Assembly: GCF_018687635.1 (NCBI RefSeq)
Contig: NZ_CP061300.1
Span: 744,001-808,000, forward strand
Direction of reading: 5' to 3'
DNA length: 64,000 nucleotides
From: Polynucleobacter sp. MWH-Braz-FAM2G
GTDB taxonomy: Bacteria > Pseudomonadota > Gammaproteobacteria > Burkholderiales > Burkholderiaceae
Notes under the pieces: generated by a model
What the model was told of the DNA's origin: nothing
The model's database searches: none
Seen by the model: only the letters and a program-made list of their open reading frames with translations
Position numbers and translations under genes: made by a program
In this document: positions 45,214 through 53,374 of the stretch, piece by piece
Numbering within the stretch: the stretch's first letter is position 1
Layout: each line of letters begins with the position of its first letter

Positions 45214-45990
45214 ATGCTGATAGTTCTTTCACCTGCTAAATCCCTGGATTACAAGACCCCCGTTAAGGTTAAGACCACAACCTTGCCCGAGTTTGTCTCA
45301 GAATCCGCTAAGTTGATTGCGGATCTAAAGAAATTGGCTCCACAAGATATTGCCAAGCTGATGGGTTTATCTGATCAACTGGCCGCGCTAAATGTGGGTC
45401 GCTATCGGGATTGGTCCAAGAAATTTACCGAAGAAAACAGCAAGCCAGCCATTTACGCCTTTGACGGGGACGTCTATGACGGTTTTGACGTCAAGACGCT
45501 CAACGCTAAATCCTTGGAATTTGCCCAAAACCATATTCGTATTTTGTCGGGTCTTTACGGCGCTCTTAGACCCTTAGATTTGATGCAAGCTTATCGCCTG
45601 GAGATGGGTACTTCTTTTCAGAATGCTAGAGGGAAAGATCTCTATGCTTTTTGGGGCAATCGCGTGACCAAGTCAATAAAAGAAGTTTTGGACAAGCAGA
45701 AGAAGCCCGTTCTCCTGAACTTGGCCTCTGAAGAGTATTTCAAAGTGCTTCAGCCTAAAGACTTGGGTTGCCCAGTGATTTCGCCTGTATTTCAGGATGC
45801 GAAGGATGGCAAGTACAAGATCATTTCTTTTTATGCGAAACGCGCACGTGGCTTGATGGCTCGTTATGTGGTTGAGAATCGTATTACTGACCCAGCAGAT
45901 TTAAAAGGCTTTAATTTAGATGGCTACAAGTACTGTGCTGCAGAATCCAAAGAGGATAAGCCCGTATTTAGAAGAGCAGAAAGAAAATAA
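45214..45990 (+). CDS. yaaA: Peroxide stress protein YaaA (DUF328)
   Basis: In E. coli YaaA limits free iron and DNA damage during hydrogen peroxide stress and binds DNA. The 258 residues carry the family signatures [13 protein letters not shown] at the start, [22 protein letters not shown] near residue 90, [25 protein letters not shown] near 115, and [16 protein letters not shown] near the end. The stop codon shares one base with the start of the DUF2863 gene (TAATG), so the two are coupled. Confidence 0.95.
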   Translation: MLIVLSPAKSLDYKTPVKVKTTTLPEFVSESAKLIADLKKLAPQDIAKLMGLSDQLAALNVGRYRDWSKKFTEENSKPAIYAFDGDVYDGFDVKTLNAKSLEFAQNHIRILSGLYGALRPLDLMQAYRLEMGTSFQNARGKDLYAFWGNRVTKSIKEVLDKQKKPVLLNLASEEYFKVLQPKDLGCPVISPVFQDAKDGKYKIISFYAKRARGLMARYVVENRITDPADLKGFNLDGYKYCAAESKEDKPVFRRAERK

Positions 45991-47201
45991 TGGCTGTGCA
46001 TCGCACTAAAACTTCTCAACGTAATTCTCCTGAAGTGGAAAAGTTAGTTGCGGACGCAATTTCTCTTGCCGCCTCTGGTAGTCAAATTGAAGACCGGTTT
46101 TGGGAAGAGCGCCTCAACGCACGTCTGATGCGCTTACTCAAAAGTCAAAATCAAAATGTGATTGATGCCGCCTTAGATCAAACCTTTCGAATAAATACGG
46201 TTGCATTTGAAGTCCTCGCCGACTCCGCTGAAACTCTAGCTGAGTCATTGAAGGTTGAGCACGAAGGGCAGGAGTGGGATGTGTTGCTGTTGGCAATGCC
46301 CATCGTTGCTCATACACGGTATCAGATTCCCTCTGGTCCATTGCCAGCAAATATGATTGAAGCGACAGCGCAGGCTTTGCATAGTGCAATCGCCTCTACC
46401 GATACACGCTTAGCGATTGTTCCTTGGCTTTACAGCATTGATCAAATGCCACAATCCCATTGCCAAACTCGCATACTGACAGAGGCTTTAGCAAGCGCTG
46501 CGATATCGGGCAAAGACGTTAAGCTTGAGTTGCGTGATATGTCTGAAACCATTGCAGTCCTAGCGGATCCCCGTTTCATTATTGCCGCCTTAAGCGCTCC
46601 AAGTGGTGCGCCTATCTTCCGGTGGCAAGCTGAACCGCCTGCTCGCCAAGAGCGTGGTGTCAGTTTGATTGGTTGGCAAAATGCAATGCAAGAACCAATT
46701 GCCGCTATGTTGCCTGGTTGTGAGTTCGAGCTGTTGTTGCCCGAAGCGTATTTCACAAATTGTCGTTTGGCTGATAAGCATGTGCGGCCTTTGAGTATTC
46801 GTGCCGCGGTCAATTTTCTAGAGAGTACTTTGGGCATACTGCCTGCTGGTTTATCTTGTGTGGTCGGAGCCTTTGGGGAAGAGCAGGCAGACGAGTATCG
46901 GATTTCATTTAGCGCAAAAGGATCATCAGAGGTAATGTATGGCGTGATCTGGCCTTTATATGATCGCGAGAGTGTTGCGAGTGATGCTTTAAATGATTTA
47001 TCTGATGATGAGAGTCCGATTAAAAAGATTTGCGATGCCTTGCATGATGCGGGTGTAGAGGATGTGTTCCGACATGCAATGTTGTTTGATCCAGAGTTGT
47101 GTGATGATTGTGGGGCTCCTTTATTTCCGGATCGCTCAGGTGAAGCGGTGCATGCAGAAATGCCTGAGGATGCGCCTTCACAGCAACCTTTGTTTCATTA
47201 A
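45990..47201 (+). CDS. DUF2863 family protein
   Basis: A cytosolic protein of 403 residues of a family I know only from betaproteobacteria and without assigned function. It begins RTKTSQRNSPEVEKLVADAISLA and has no signal peptide or membrane helix. Near the C-terminus is a CDDCGAPLFPDRSGE motif, with the pair of cysteines in DDCGAP plus one preceding Cys that could bind a metal, and an acidic tail. Coupled to yaaA by a 1-bp overlap and followed by a strong terminator. Confidence 0.85.
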   Translation: MAVHRTKTSQRNSPEVEKLVADAISLAASGSQIEDRFWEERLNARLMRLLKSQNQNVIDAALDQTFRINTVAFEVLADSAETLAESLKVEHEGQEWDVLLLAMPIVAHTRYQIPSGPLPANMIEATAQALHSAIASTDTRLAIVPWLYSIDQMPQSHCQTRILTEALASAAISGKDVKLELRDMSETIAVLADPRFIIAALSAPSGAPIFRWQAEPPARQERGVSLIGWQNAMQEPIAAMLPGCEFELLLPEAYFTNCRLADKHVRPLSIRAAVNFLESTLGILPAGLSCVVGAFGEEQADEYRISFSAKGSSEVMYGVIWPLYDRESVASDALNDLSDDESPIKKICDALHDAGVEDVFRHAMLFDPELCDDCGAPLFPDRSGEAVHAEMPEDAPSQQPLFH

Positions 47202-47257
47202 AGAGTTAATTGCTTATTAAGCAAACAATCTCTGAAATTAAAAGTGGATAACAAAAA

Positions 47258-47281
47258 AGCCGAGAATCTCTCGGCTTTTTT
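47258..47281. terminator. Bidirectional intrinsic terminator after the DUF2863 gene
   Basis: AGCCGAGA-ATC-TCTCGGCT, a perfect 8-bp stem with a three-base loop, preceded by six A and followed by five to six T. It serves the DUF2863 transcript and the converging MliC-like gene. Confidence 0.9.
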
Positions 47282-47301
47282 GATTGATGCAATCAGAAAA
47301 T

Positions 47302-47673
47302 TTAGTTTTGCACAAACGGCTCTGCACCAGCAAACAAATGAGGCAACTTACCAGATCTCATTTCCGCTGTTTGGCAGAAATCGGCAAGACGCACACCCGC
47401 TTTGATGTTAAACAGCATTGCTTTATTACCTAACACCACAAGGTCATAGCCAGAATTAGAATTTTTATAGCGCAAGCTTCCTGGTAGAGAGGTTTGGCGA
47501 TCCAAATCGTAAGTTCTAGATTCCCAAGTTAAGCGAATTTTTTCAGTGGTGCCCGAAGTTTTGAACTGTTTGCTTTCGCTACAGCTCCAAGTGAACTCTT
47601 CATTAGCACTCACGTTTGCTGCGCCAATCAGGCCGGCAAGTAAAACGCTTACGGTGAGAAGATTTTTTTTCAT
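47302..47673 (-). CDS. Small secreted protein, possibly MliC-like (lysozyme inhibitor fold)
   Basis: Signal peptide MKKNLLTVSVLLAGLIGAANVSA followed by a domain of about 100 residues with WSCSES at its start and ADFCQ at its end, so two cysteines can form a disulfide as in MliC/PliC. Between them are the short strands of an eight-stranded barrel (KIRLTWESRTYDLDRQ, SLRYKNSNSGYDLVVLGNKAMLF), which resemble the TYxLxR, ARY and GLVFWxKG phrases of MliC. The match is by eye and remote. There is no lipobox. ATG 47673 is chosen over the TTG two codons before. Lies directly downstream of mdh. Confidence 0.6.
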   Translation of the reverse strand: MKKNLLTVSVLLAGLIGAANVSANEEFTWSCSESKQFKTSGTTEKIRLTWESRTYDLDRQTSLPGSLRYKNSNSGYDLVVLGNKAMLFNIKAGVRLADFCQTAEMRSGKLPHLFAGAEPFVQN

Positions 47674-47694
47674 GTGCAAATTTTCCTAGAAGGA

Positions 47695-48684
47695 TTAAGA
47701 GAGCAAGTGCTTAACGCCAGCTTGTTCTTCAAGTAATTCATTCAAAGTATGAGTCATGCGCTCACGGGAGAATTCGTCGATCTCTAAACCTTCGATCATT
47801 TTGTATTCACCGTTTTCGCATACTACTGGGAATCCATAGATTACCTCAGCAGGGATACCGTATTCACCTTTGGATGGAATACCCATAGTGACCCATTTAC
47901 CATTGGTACCAAGAACCCAATCGTGAATGTGATCAATTGCAGCATTCGCTGCAGAAGCTGCTGAAGACAAGCCGCGCGCTTCGATAATTGCGGCACCACG
48001 CTTACCAACAGTAGGAATGAAAACATCTTTGTTCCATGCTGCATCATTGATAGCGTCTTTAACAGACTTGCCGTCAATCGTTGCGAAACGATAGTCAGGG
48101 TACATAGTAGGACTATGGTTACCCCAAACAACTAACTTCTCAATATCAGCAACAGGCTTATTCAACTTGTTAGCCAATTGTGAGAGGGCGCGGTTGTGAT
48201 CAAGGCGCAACATTGCTGTGAAGTTTTTCGCAGGAATATCTGGTGCAGATTTCATTGCAATGTATGCGTTGGTGTTTGCTGGGTTACCAACAACTAATAC
48301 TTTTACAGTTTTCTTAGCAACTGCATTCAAGGCTTTACCTTGTGCTGTGAAAATTTGTGCATTTGCGGAGAGCAAATCTTTACGCTCCATGCCAGGTCCA
48401 CGTGGACGTGCGCCAACTAATAGAGCGACATCAATATCCTTGAACGCTGTCATTGGGTCAGAGTGAGCGGTCATGCCGGCTAAGAGTGGGAAAGCACAGT
48501 CTTCGAGCTCCATCATTACGCCAGTTAATGCTTTTTGAGCCTTTTCATCAGGAATCTCAAGCAATTGCAAGATTACGGGCTGATCTTTGCCCAAAAGGTC
48601 GCCATTGGCGATACGGAATAAAAGGGAATATCCGATTTGACCGGCTGCACCGGTTACAGCGACACGCATTGGGGCTTTTGCCAT
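47695..48684 (-). CDS. mdh: Malate dehydrogenase
   Basis: NAD-dependent oxidation of malate to oxaloacetate in the citric acid cycle. The 329-residue product is of the type 2 (cytosolic eukaryote-like) group: [20 protein letters not shown] near the N-terminus, the mobile loop [15 protein letters not shown] with two arginines, [22 protein letters not shown] (Asp of the relay pair) and the catalytic His in [12 protein letters not shown]. It stands divergent from a GntR regulator, with a well-formed promoter and a 14-bp palindrome between them, and close to sdh and gltA, so the cycle enzymes are grouped here. Confidence 0.97.
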   Translation of the reverse strand: MAKAPMRVAVTGAAGQIGYSLLFRIANGDLLGKDQPVILQLLEIPDEKAQKALTGVMMELEDCAFPLLAGMTAHSDPMTAFKDIDVALLVGARPRGPGMERKDLLSANAQIFTAQGKALNAVAKKTVKVLVVGNPANTNAYIAMKSAPDIPAKNFTAMLRLDHNRALSQLANKLNKPVADIEKLVVWGNHSPTMYPDYRFATIDGKSVKDAINDAAWNKDVFIPTVGKRGAAIIEARGLSSAASAANAAIDHIHDWVLGTNGKWVTMGIPSKGEYGIPAEVIYGFPVVCENGEYKMIEGLEIDEFSRERMTHTLNELLEEQAGVKHLLS

Positions 48685-48749
48685 TACTAATCACTCCAAA
48701 AGAAGGTTGAGAGGGTTAAATTAACGAAAACTTTTCTATTATCCATTCA

Positions 48750-48779
48750 AGTGTAGGGACTTTAGCTTTACACTGTCAA
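48750..48779 (-). promoter_or_regulatory. Predicted sigma-70 promoter of mdh
   Basis: On the minus strand: a perfect TTGACA (48779-48774), an 18-bp spacer and TACACT (48755-48750). Start expected near 48743, giving a leader of about 60 bases. The 14-bp palindrome lies just upstream of this -35 box. Confidence 0.6.
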
Positions 48780-48795
48780 TGATGTCTTATATAAG
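48767..48795 (+). promoter_or_regulatory. Predicted sigma-70 promoter of the GntR regulator gene
   Basis: TTTACA (48767-48772), a 17-bp spacer and TATAAG (48790-48795). The -10 box lies inside the palindrome GTCTTATATAAGAC, and the -35 box nearly touches that of mdh on the other strand. Confidence 0.55.
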
Positions 48796-48797
48796 AC
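48784..48797. promoter_or_regulatory. 14-bp perfect palindrome between mdh and gntR, candidate GntR operator
   Basis: GTCTTATATAAGAC covers the -10 box of the GntR gene and ends 4-5 bp from the mdh -35 box. A GntR dimer bound here would repress its own gene and could affect mdh. Confidence 0.65.
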
Positions 48798-48843
48798 TAG
48801 AATTACCTTGAATTTTATCCAATTGACACGGTCTGGAGATAAT

Positions 48844-49581
48844 TTGTCAAATGTGACTTTGCCTGTTGCCTCATTTAGCCCTCTGTATGAGCAGATCAAG
48901 GCGATGATTTTGGCTAGTTTGCAAGCCTCTGAATGGCTTCCGGGTGAGGCCATTCCTAGTGAAATGGAGCTTGCGGCTCGTTATGCAGTCAGTCAGGGAA
49001 CTGTTCGCAAAGCCATTGATGAGTTAGCGGCTCAGAACCTTTTGGTTCGTCGTCAGGGTAAGGGGACTTTTGTTGCCACCCATCAAGAGGATGACTGGCA
49101 GTACCGTTTTTTACGTTTGGCGCCTGACACTGGCGAAAAGTTCCATCTAGTCAATCAATTTTTGTCTTGCGAAAAAACCAAAGCGACAGCCTACGCAGCC
49201 AATTTGCTCAAATTAAAGGCAGGAGACCCACTGATTCATATTGATCGTGTGCAGAGTTTTGCCGGCAAACCGATTGTTTATGAAGAGATTTTCTTGCCAG
49301 GCGCTCGCTTCAAAGGCCTCGATCTAGACGCTTTGAACAATTGGCATGGACCTGTATATGCCTTTTATGAAAGCCAGTTTGCAACGCATATGGTGCGCGC
49401 TGAGGAGAAAATTAAGGCAATTTCCGCTGATGAAACTTTGGCTAAGCATTTGCATTTACAGCTAGGGGCGCCACTCCTCTCTGTGGAGCGGGTTGCTTTT
49501 ACCTACGGGAATAAACCAGTAGAAATTCGTCATGCAAGATACGACACTTCAGAGCAGCATTACGAGAACAAATTGAACTGA
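48844..49581 (+). CDS. GntR family transcriptional regulator (HutC/UTRA type)
   Basis: N-terminal winged helix (SPLYEQIKAMILASLQASEWLPGEAIPSEMELAARYAVSQGTVRKAIDELAAQNLLVRRQGKGTFVA, quoted in parts: IPSEMELAARYAVSQGTVRK is the recognition region) and a C-terminal UTRA ligand domain (DPLIHIDRVQSFAGKPIVYEE, EEKIKAISADETLAKHL, GAPLLSVERVAFTYGNKPVEI). The ligand is not known; its place between mdh and sdh suggests a citric-cycle metabolite. The frame is open from TTG 48808, but that is only some six bases after the predicted transcription start. TTG 48844 has GGAG five bases before it and is preferred; GTG 48853 is a third option. Confidence 0.88.
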   Translation: MSNVTLPVASFSPLYEQIKAMILASLQASEWLPGEAIPSEMELAARYAVSQGTVRKAIDELAAQNLLVRRQGKGTFVATHQEDDWQYRFLRLAPDTGEKFHLVNQFLSCEKTKATAYAANLLKLKAGDPLIHIDRVQSFAGKPIVYEEIFLPGARFKGLDLDALNNWHGPVYAFYESQFATHMVRAEEKIKAISADETLAKHLHLQLGAPLLSVERVAFTYGNKPVEIRHARYDTSEQHYENKLN

Positions 49582-49594
49582 ACTTATCCGTTAA

Positions 49595-49614
49595 AACCCC
49601 TATTTAACCCCTAT
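49595..49614. promoter_or_regulatory. Direct repeats AACCCCTAT upstream of sdhC
   Basis: AACCCCTAT occurs at 49595-49603 and again at 49606-49614, 11 bp apart, or one helical turn, followed by AAACCC (49615-49620). The tandem spacing on one face of the helix suggests a regulator site for the sdh operon. Confidence 0.35.
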
Positions 49615-49652
49615 AAACCCGTAAAAATCCCCACCACCTCTAAGGTTTCCAA

Positions 49653-49676
49653 TAGAATATGTTGCGATACAACAAA
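49653..49676. promoter_or_regulatory. Possible -10 box and TGTTGC-type inverted repeat upstream of sdhC
   Basis: TAGAAT (49653-49658) could be a -10 box, though no good -35 is visible. It is followed by TATGTTGCGATACAACAAA (49658-49676), with arms TGTTG and CAACA over five bases. The 19 bases match the centre of the phasin operator at 16 positions, which suggests the same regulator. Confidence 0.45.
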
Positions 49677-49713
49677 ACCACACTGAACCTCCACCTAAAG
49701 ATAGAGATTACCC

Positions 49714-50133
49714 ATGGTTGATTCACAGCAAAACGTTAAAAAAGATAGACCGGTTTATCGAAATATTGGTCTTGCCCAATTGATCAAGTACCGCCTTCCT
49801 TGGGCCGGTAAGGTATCAATCCTTCATCGCATTAGCGGGGCAGTCATGTTCCTCTTATTGCCATTTATCCTTTACCTCTTTGATCAGAGCCTTGCTTCTG
49901 AATTGAGTTACCAACAATTCCAAGTCTTCACAGGAAATATCTTGGTAAAACTGATTTGCCTTGGTCTGATCTGGTGTTTCTTGCACCACTTCTGTGCTGG
50001 TATCCGCTATCTCTTGCTAGATTTAGAAATTGGCGTAGAGAAATCTGAATCGAATCGTTCTGCCATTGTTGTGCTGTTCCTAGGACTAGCTTTAACTGCG
50101 GTAGTAGGTCTCAAAATGTTCGGCTTGTACTAA
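49714..50133 (+). CDS. sdhC: Succinate dehydrogenase cytochrome b556 subunit
   Basis: Membrane anchor and quinone/heme subunit of complex II. The N-terminal part RPVYRNIGLAQLIKYRLPWAGKVSILHRISGAVMFLLLP has the SdhC signature with LHRISG (quinone site), then three membrane helices, the second ending with WCFLHHFCAGIRYLLLD, whose histidines include the likely heme ligand. The length of 139 is normal. First gene of sdhC-D-A-B-E, with the regulatory stretch of about 130 bp in front of it. Confidence 0.95.
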   Translation: MVDSQQNVKKDRPVYRNIGLAQLIKYRLPWAGKVSILHRISGAVMFLLLPFILYLFDQSLASELSYQQFQVFTGNILVKLICLGLIWCFLHHFCAGIRYLLLDLEIGVEKSESNRSAIVVLFLGLALTAVVGLKMFGLY

Positions 50134-50157
50134 GCGCTAACTATTTAAGGAAATTTC

Positions 50158-50523
50158 ATGCCTATTTATCAAATTGGACCAAAGCGCTTAGTTGTAGGCG
50201 CACATTATGGCCTTAAAGAGTGGATCATCCAGCGCGTAACTGCGATTGTGATGGTGGTGTTTACAGTTGTTTTGTTAGTTGACTATTGCGTTACTGGCAG
50301 CGCTAACTACGAAGGTTGGTCAGGACTATTTAGTGGTCAAGTAATGAAGCTTCTCACATTGTTGGCTTTCTTTAGCTTGTTCTATCACGCTTGGATCGGT
50401 GTACGCGACATTTGGATGGATTACATCAAGCCTGTTGGCATTCGTTTGACGCTCCAAGTATTAACTGTCTTGTATCTAGTAGCCTGTGCGGCCTATGCTG
50501 TGCAAATTTTGTGGAAAGTGTAA
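50158..50523 (+). CDS. sdhD: Succinate dehydrogenase hydrophobic membrane anchor subunit
   Basis: Second membrane subunit of complex II. Three helices are visible: RVTAIVMVVFTVVLLVDYCV, VMKLLTLLAFFSLFYHAWIG and LTLQVLTVLYLVACAAYAVQIL. The histidine in FYHAWIGVRDIWMDYIKP is the expected second heme ligand, and the RDIWMDY segment contributes to the quinone site. It begins 24 bp after sdhC and ends 3 bp before sdhA. Confidence 0.95.
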   Translation: MPIYQIGPKRLVVGAHYGLKEWIIQRVTAIVMVVFTVVLLVDYCVTGSANYEGWSGLFSGQVMKLLTLLAFFSLFYHAWIGVRDIWMDYIKPVGIRLTLQVLTVLYLVACAAYAVQILWKV

Positions 50524-50526
50524 TCA

Positions 50527-52305
50527 ATGACTGCAATTAAAAAATCATTGCCACGCCGCCGTTTTGATGCGGTGATTGTTGGTGCGGGTGGTTCCGGAAT
50601 GCGCGCTTCATTGCAATTAGCAGAAGCCGGATTGAATGTTGCGGTACTGACAAAGGTGTTTCCAACACGTTCGCATACAGTTGCTGCGCAAGGCGGGATT
50701 GGCGCTTCTTTGGGCAATATGAGTGAAGACAATTGGCACTATCACTTCTACGACACCATTAAAGGATCTGATTGGTTAGGTGACCAAGACGTGATCGAGT
50801 TTATGTGTCGTGAAGCTCCAAAAGTGGTTTATGAGTTAGAGCATTTTGGTATGCCATTTGACCGCAACCCAGATGGCACGATTTATCAGCGTCCATTCGG
50901 TGGTCACACAGCGAACTATGGCGAGAAGCCAGTACAACGTGCTTGTGCTGCCGCTGACCGTACCGGTCACGCTATGTTGCACACTTTGTATCAACGTAAC
51001 GTACGCGCAAAAACAAACTTCTTTGTTGAGTGGTTGGCGCTTGATTTGATCCGTGATGATGAAGGGGATGTGGTTGGTGTAACCGCGCTCGAAATGGAAA
51101 CCGGACAGGTCTATATCTTGGAAGCCAAGATTGTGATGTTGGCTACTGGTGGTGCTGGTCGTATTTGGGACGCATCAACCAACGCATTTATTAATACCGG
51201 CGACGGTATGGGTCTTGCTGCACGTGCTGGCATTCCATTGGAGGATATGGAATTTTGGCAATTCCACCCAACTGGTGTAGCTGGTGCAGGCGTGTTGTTA
51301 ACAGAGGGTTGTCGTGGTGAAGGCGGAATCTTGCGCAATAAAGATGGCGAGCGCTTCATGGAGCGTTATGCGCCAACCTTGAAAGACTTGGCGCCACGTG
51401 ACTTCGTATCTCGTTCAATGGACCAAGAGATTAAAGAAGGGCGCGGTTGTGGTCCTAATGGTGATTACGTTGTGCTGGATTTGACGCACATCGGTGCCGA
51501 TACCATCATGAAGCGTTTGCCTTCAGTTTATGAAATTGGTATTAACTTTGCTAACGTTGACGTTACCAAAGAACCGATTCCAGTTGTGCCAACAATTCAC
51601 TATCAGATGGGTGGTATTCCGACAAACATCAACGGTCAAGTGGTTGTCCCTGGTAATGGTAAGCACAATGAGGTCATCAATGGCTTATATGCAATTGGTG
51701 AGTGCTCATGCGTTTCAGTTCACGGTGCGAACCGTCTAGGTACCAACTCATTACTCGACCTCTTGGTATTTGGTCGCGCAGCTGGTAACCACATTGTTGG
51801 CTTGAATTTGAAGAATCGCGAATTTAAACCGTTGCCTGCAAATGCTGGTGAGCAAACAATGGAGCGTATTGCGAAGTTGGATAACTCCACTTCTGGTGAA
51901 TATGCACAAGACGTTGCAAACGACATTCGTAAGTGCATGCAGAAATATGCTGGCGTATTCCGCAACCAAGAGTTGATGGATGAAGGCGTTCGTCAAATGG
52001 CTAAATTGACAGAGCGTGCGAAACACCTGTGGGTCAAAGACAAGTCTGAAATTTTCAATACAGCGCGTATTGAAGCTTTAGAGGTGGCTAACTTGGTTGA
52101 GACCGCTAATGCAACCATGACTTCTGCAGCAGCTCGCAAAGAAAGTCGTGGCGCACACTCACATGATGATCACCCGCATCGTGATGATGACAACTGGATG
52201 AAGCACACGCTTTGGTATAGCGAAGGTAATCGCTTGGACTACAAACCAGTCCAATTGAAGCCATTAACTGTTGATTCAGTTCCACCCAAAGAACGTACTT
52301 TCTAA
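50527..52305 (+). CDS. sdhA: Succinate dehydrogenase flavoprotein subunit
   Basis: Covalent-FAD subunit that oxidises succinate to fumarate. Features: FAD loop VIVGAGGSGMRASLQLAEAG near residue 18, the flavin-linking His in TKVFPTRSHTVAAQGG near residue 45, QRPFGGHTANYG, the substrate site HPTGVAGAGVLLTEGCRGEGG near residue 245 and HGANRLGTNSLLDLLVFGR near 400. The C-terminus has the His/Asp-rich HSHDDHPHRDDDNWMKHTLW, a form of the usual proteobacterial ending. Length of 592 is normal. Confidence 0.98.
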   Translation: MTAIKKSLPRRRFDAVIVGAGGSGMRASLQLAEAGLNVAVLTKVFPTRSHTVAAQGGIGASLGNMSEDNWHYHFYDTIKGSDWLGDQDVIEFMCREAPKVVYELEHFGMPFDRNPDGTIYQRPFGGHTANYGEKPVQRACAAADRTGHAMLHTLYQRNVRAKTNFFVEWLALDLIRDDEGDVVGVTALEMETGQVYILEAKIVMLATGGAGRIWDASTNAFINTGDGMGLAARAGIPLEDMEFWQFHPTGVAGAGVLLTEGCRGEGGILRNKDGERFMERYAPTLKDLAPRDFVSRSMDQEIKEGRGCGPNGDYVVLDLTHIGADTIMKRLPSVYEIGINFANVDVTKEPIPVVPTIHYQMGGIPTNINGQVVVPGNGKHNEVINGLYAIGECSCVSVHGANRLGTNSLLDLLVFGRAAGNHIVGLNLKNREFKPLPANAGEQTMERIAKLDNSTSGEYAQDVANDIRKCMQKYAGVFRNQELMDEGVRQMAKLTERAKHLWVKDKSEIFNTARIEALEVANLVETANATMTSAAARKESRGAHSHDDHPHRDDDNWMKHTLWYSEGNRLDYKPVQLKPLTVDSVPPKERTF

Positions 52306-52321
52306 GTAAGAGAGATAGAGA

Positions 52322-53026
52322 ATGAGTGATACCCGTATATTTGAAATTTACCGCTACGATCCAGATGTCGATGCAGCTCCACGCATGCAACGTTATGAGT
52401 TAGAGCTTACTGGTGAGCGTATGTTGTTGGACGCCTTGATCTCTTTGAAGAAGCAAGACGAAACGATTTCCTATCGTCGTTCATGCCGTGAAGGCGTGTG
52501 CGGTTCCGATGCAATGAACATTAACGGTAAAAATGGTTTGGCTTGTTTGACCAATATGTTGACTCTGCCTAAGGTCATCACATTGCGTCCATTGCCTGGC
52601 TTGCCAGTCGTGCGCGATTTGATTGTTGATATGACTTTGTTCTTTAAGCAGTATTTGTCTATCAAACCTTATTTGGTAAATGACAATCCACCTCCTGAAA
52701 AAGAGCGTCTCCAGAGTCCTGAAGAGCGTGAAGAGTTGAATGGTTTATATGAGTGCATCTTGTGTGCCTCTTGCTCAACTTCATGCCCATCTTTCTGGTG
52801 GAATCCTGATAAGTTCGTTGGTCCAGCTGGTTTGTTGCAGGCCTATCGCTTTATTGCTGATAGTCGTGATGAGGAAACCAATTTGCGCTTGGATAACTTA
52901 GAGGACCCATACCGCTTGTTCCGTTGCCATACCATTATGAATTGCGTGGACGTATGTCCAAAGCACTTAAATCCAACCAAGGCAATTGGCAAGATTAAGG
53001 AGCTAATGGTTCGTAGGGCAGTATGA
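52322..53026 (+). CDS. sdhB: Succinate dehydrogenase iron-sulfur subunit
   Basis: Carries electrons from FAD to quinone through three clusters. The [2Fe-2S] site is SCREGVCGSDAMNINGKNGLAC near residues 58-80, the [4Fe-4S] site CILCASCSTSCP near residue 143 and the remaining cysteines CHTIMNCVDVCPKHLNP near residue 200. The 234 residues match the family. Its TGA stop overlaps the start of sdhE (ATGA), so the assembly factor is coupled to the enzyme. Confidence 0.98.
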   Translation: MSDTRIFEIYRYDPDVDAAPRMQRYELELTGERMLLDALISLKKQDETISYRRSCREGVCGSDAMNINGKNGLACLTNMLTLPKVITLRPLPGLPVVRDLIVDMTLFFKQYLSIKPYLVNDNPPPEKERLQSPEEREELNGLYECILCASCSTSCPSFWWNPDKFVGPAGLLQAYRFIADSRDEETNLRLDNLEDPYRLFRCHTIMNCVDVCPKHLNPTKAIGKIKELMVRRAV

Positions 53027-53292
53027 CCCTCGGTAATGCAGAGTTATATCGTTTAAAAAGTGATGCCCGCAGGGGTTTACTAGAGAACGATTTAATTCTG
53101 CAGCGTTTCTTTGAGCGCTACGGCTCTCAGTTAAGCGTAGAAGATGGAAAGGTATTAAGCCAGTTATTGGCCTTGGATGACAATGACCTGATGGATTTGT
53201 TAATCGGTCGTAAAGATTCTGTGGCAAGTCTGGAGAATGAGATGCAAGAGGACTCTTTTAAAGCGGTTTTACAAAAGCTAAGAGAGAAGTAA
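53023..53292 (+). CDS. sdhE: FAD assembly factor SdhE (succinate dehydrogenase maturation)
   Basis: Small protein that promotes covalent flavin attachment to SdhA. The 89 residues have the family signature RLKSDARRGLLENDLILQRFFERYG (the RGLLE / RGxxE motif) in the first half and a five-helix make-up, with LLALDDNDLMDLLIGRKD in the second half. It overlaps sdhB by 4 bp, as is usual for the operon in betaproteobacteria. gltA follows after 82 bp. Confidence 0.94.
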   Translation: MTLGNAELYRLKSDARRGLLENDLILQRFFERYGSQLSVEDGKVLSQLLALDDNDLMDLLIGRKDSVASLENEMQEDSFKAVLQKLREK

Positions 53293-53374
53293 TTCAGCAT
53301 ATTGGTGCAGTGGCTGTAAAAGCATGTGATCGAATAGTGTATTAATCATAATTTTGAATGACTAAGGATTAGAA

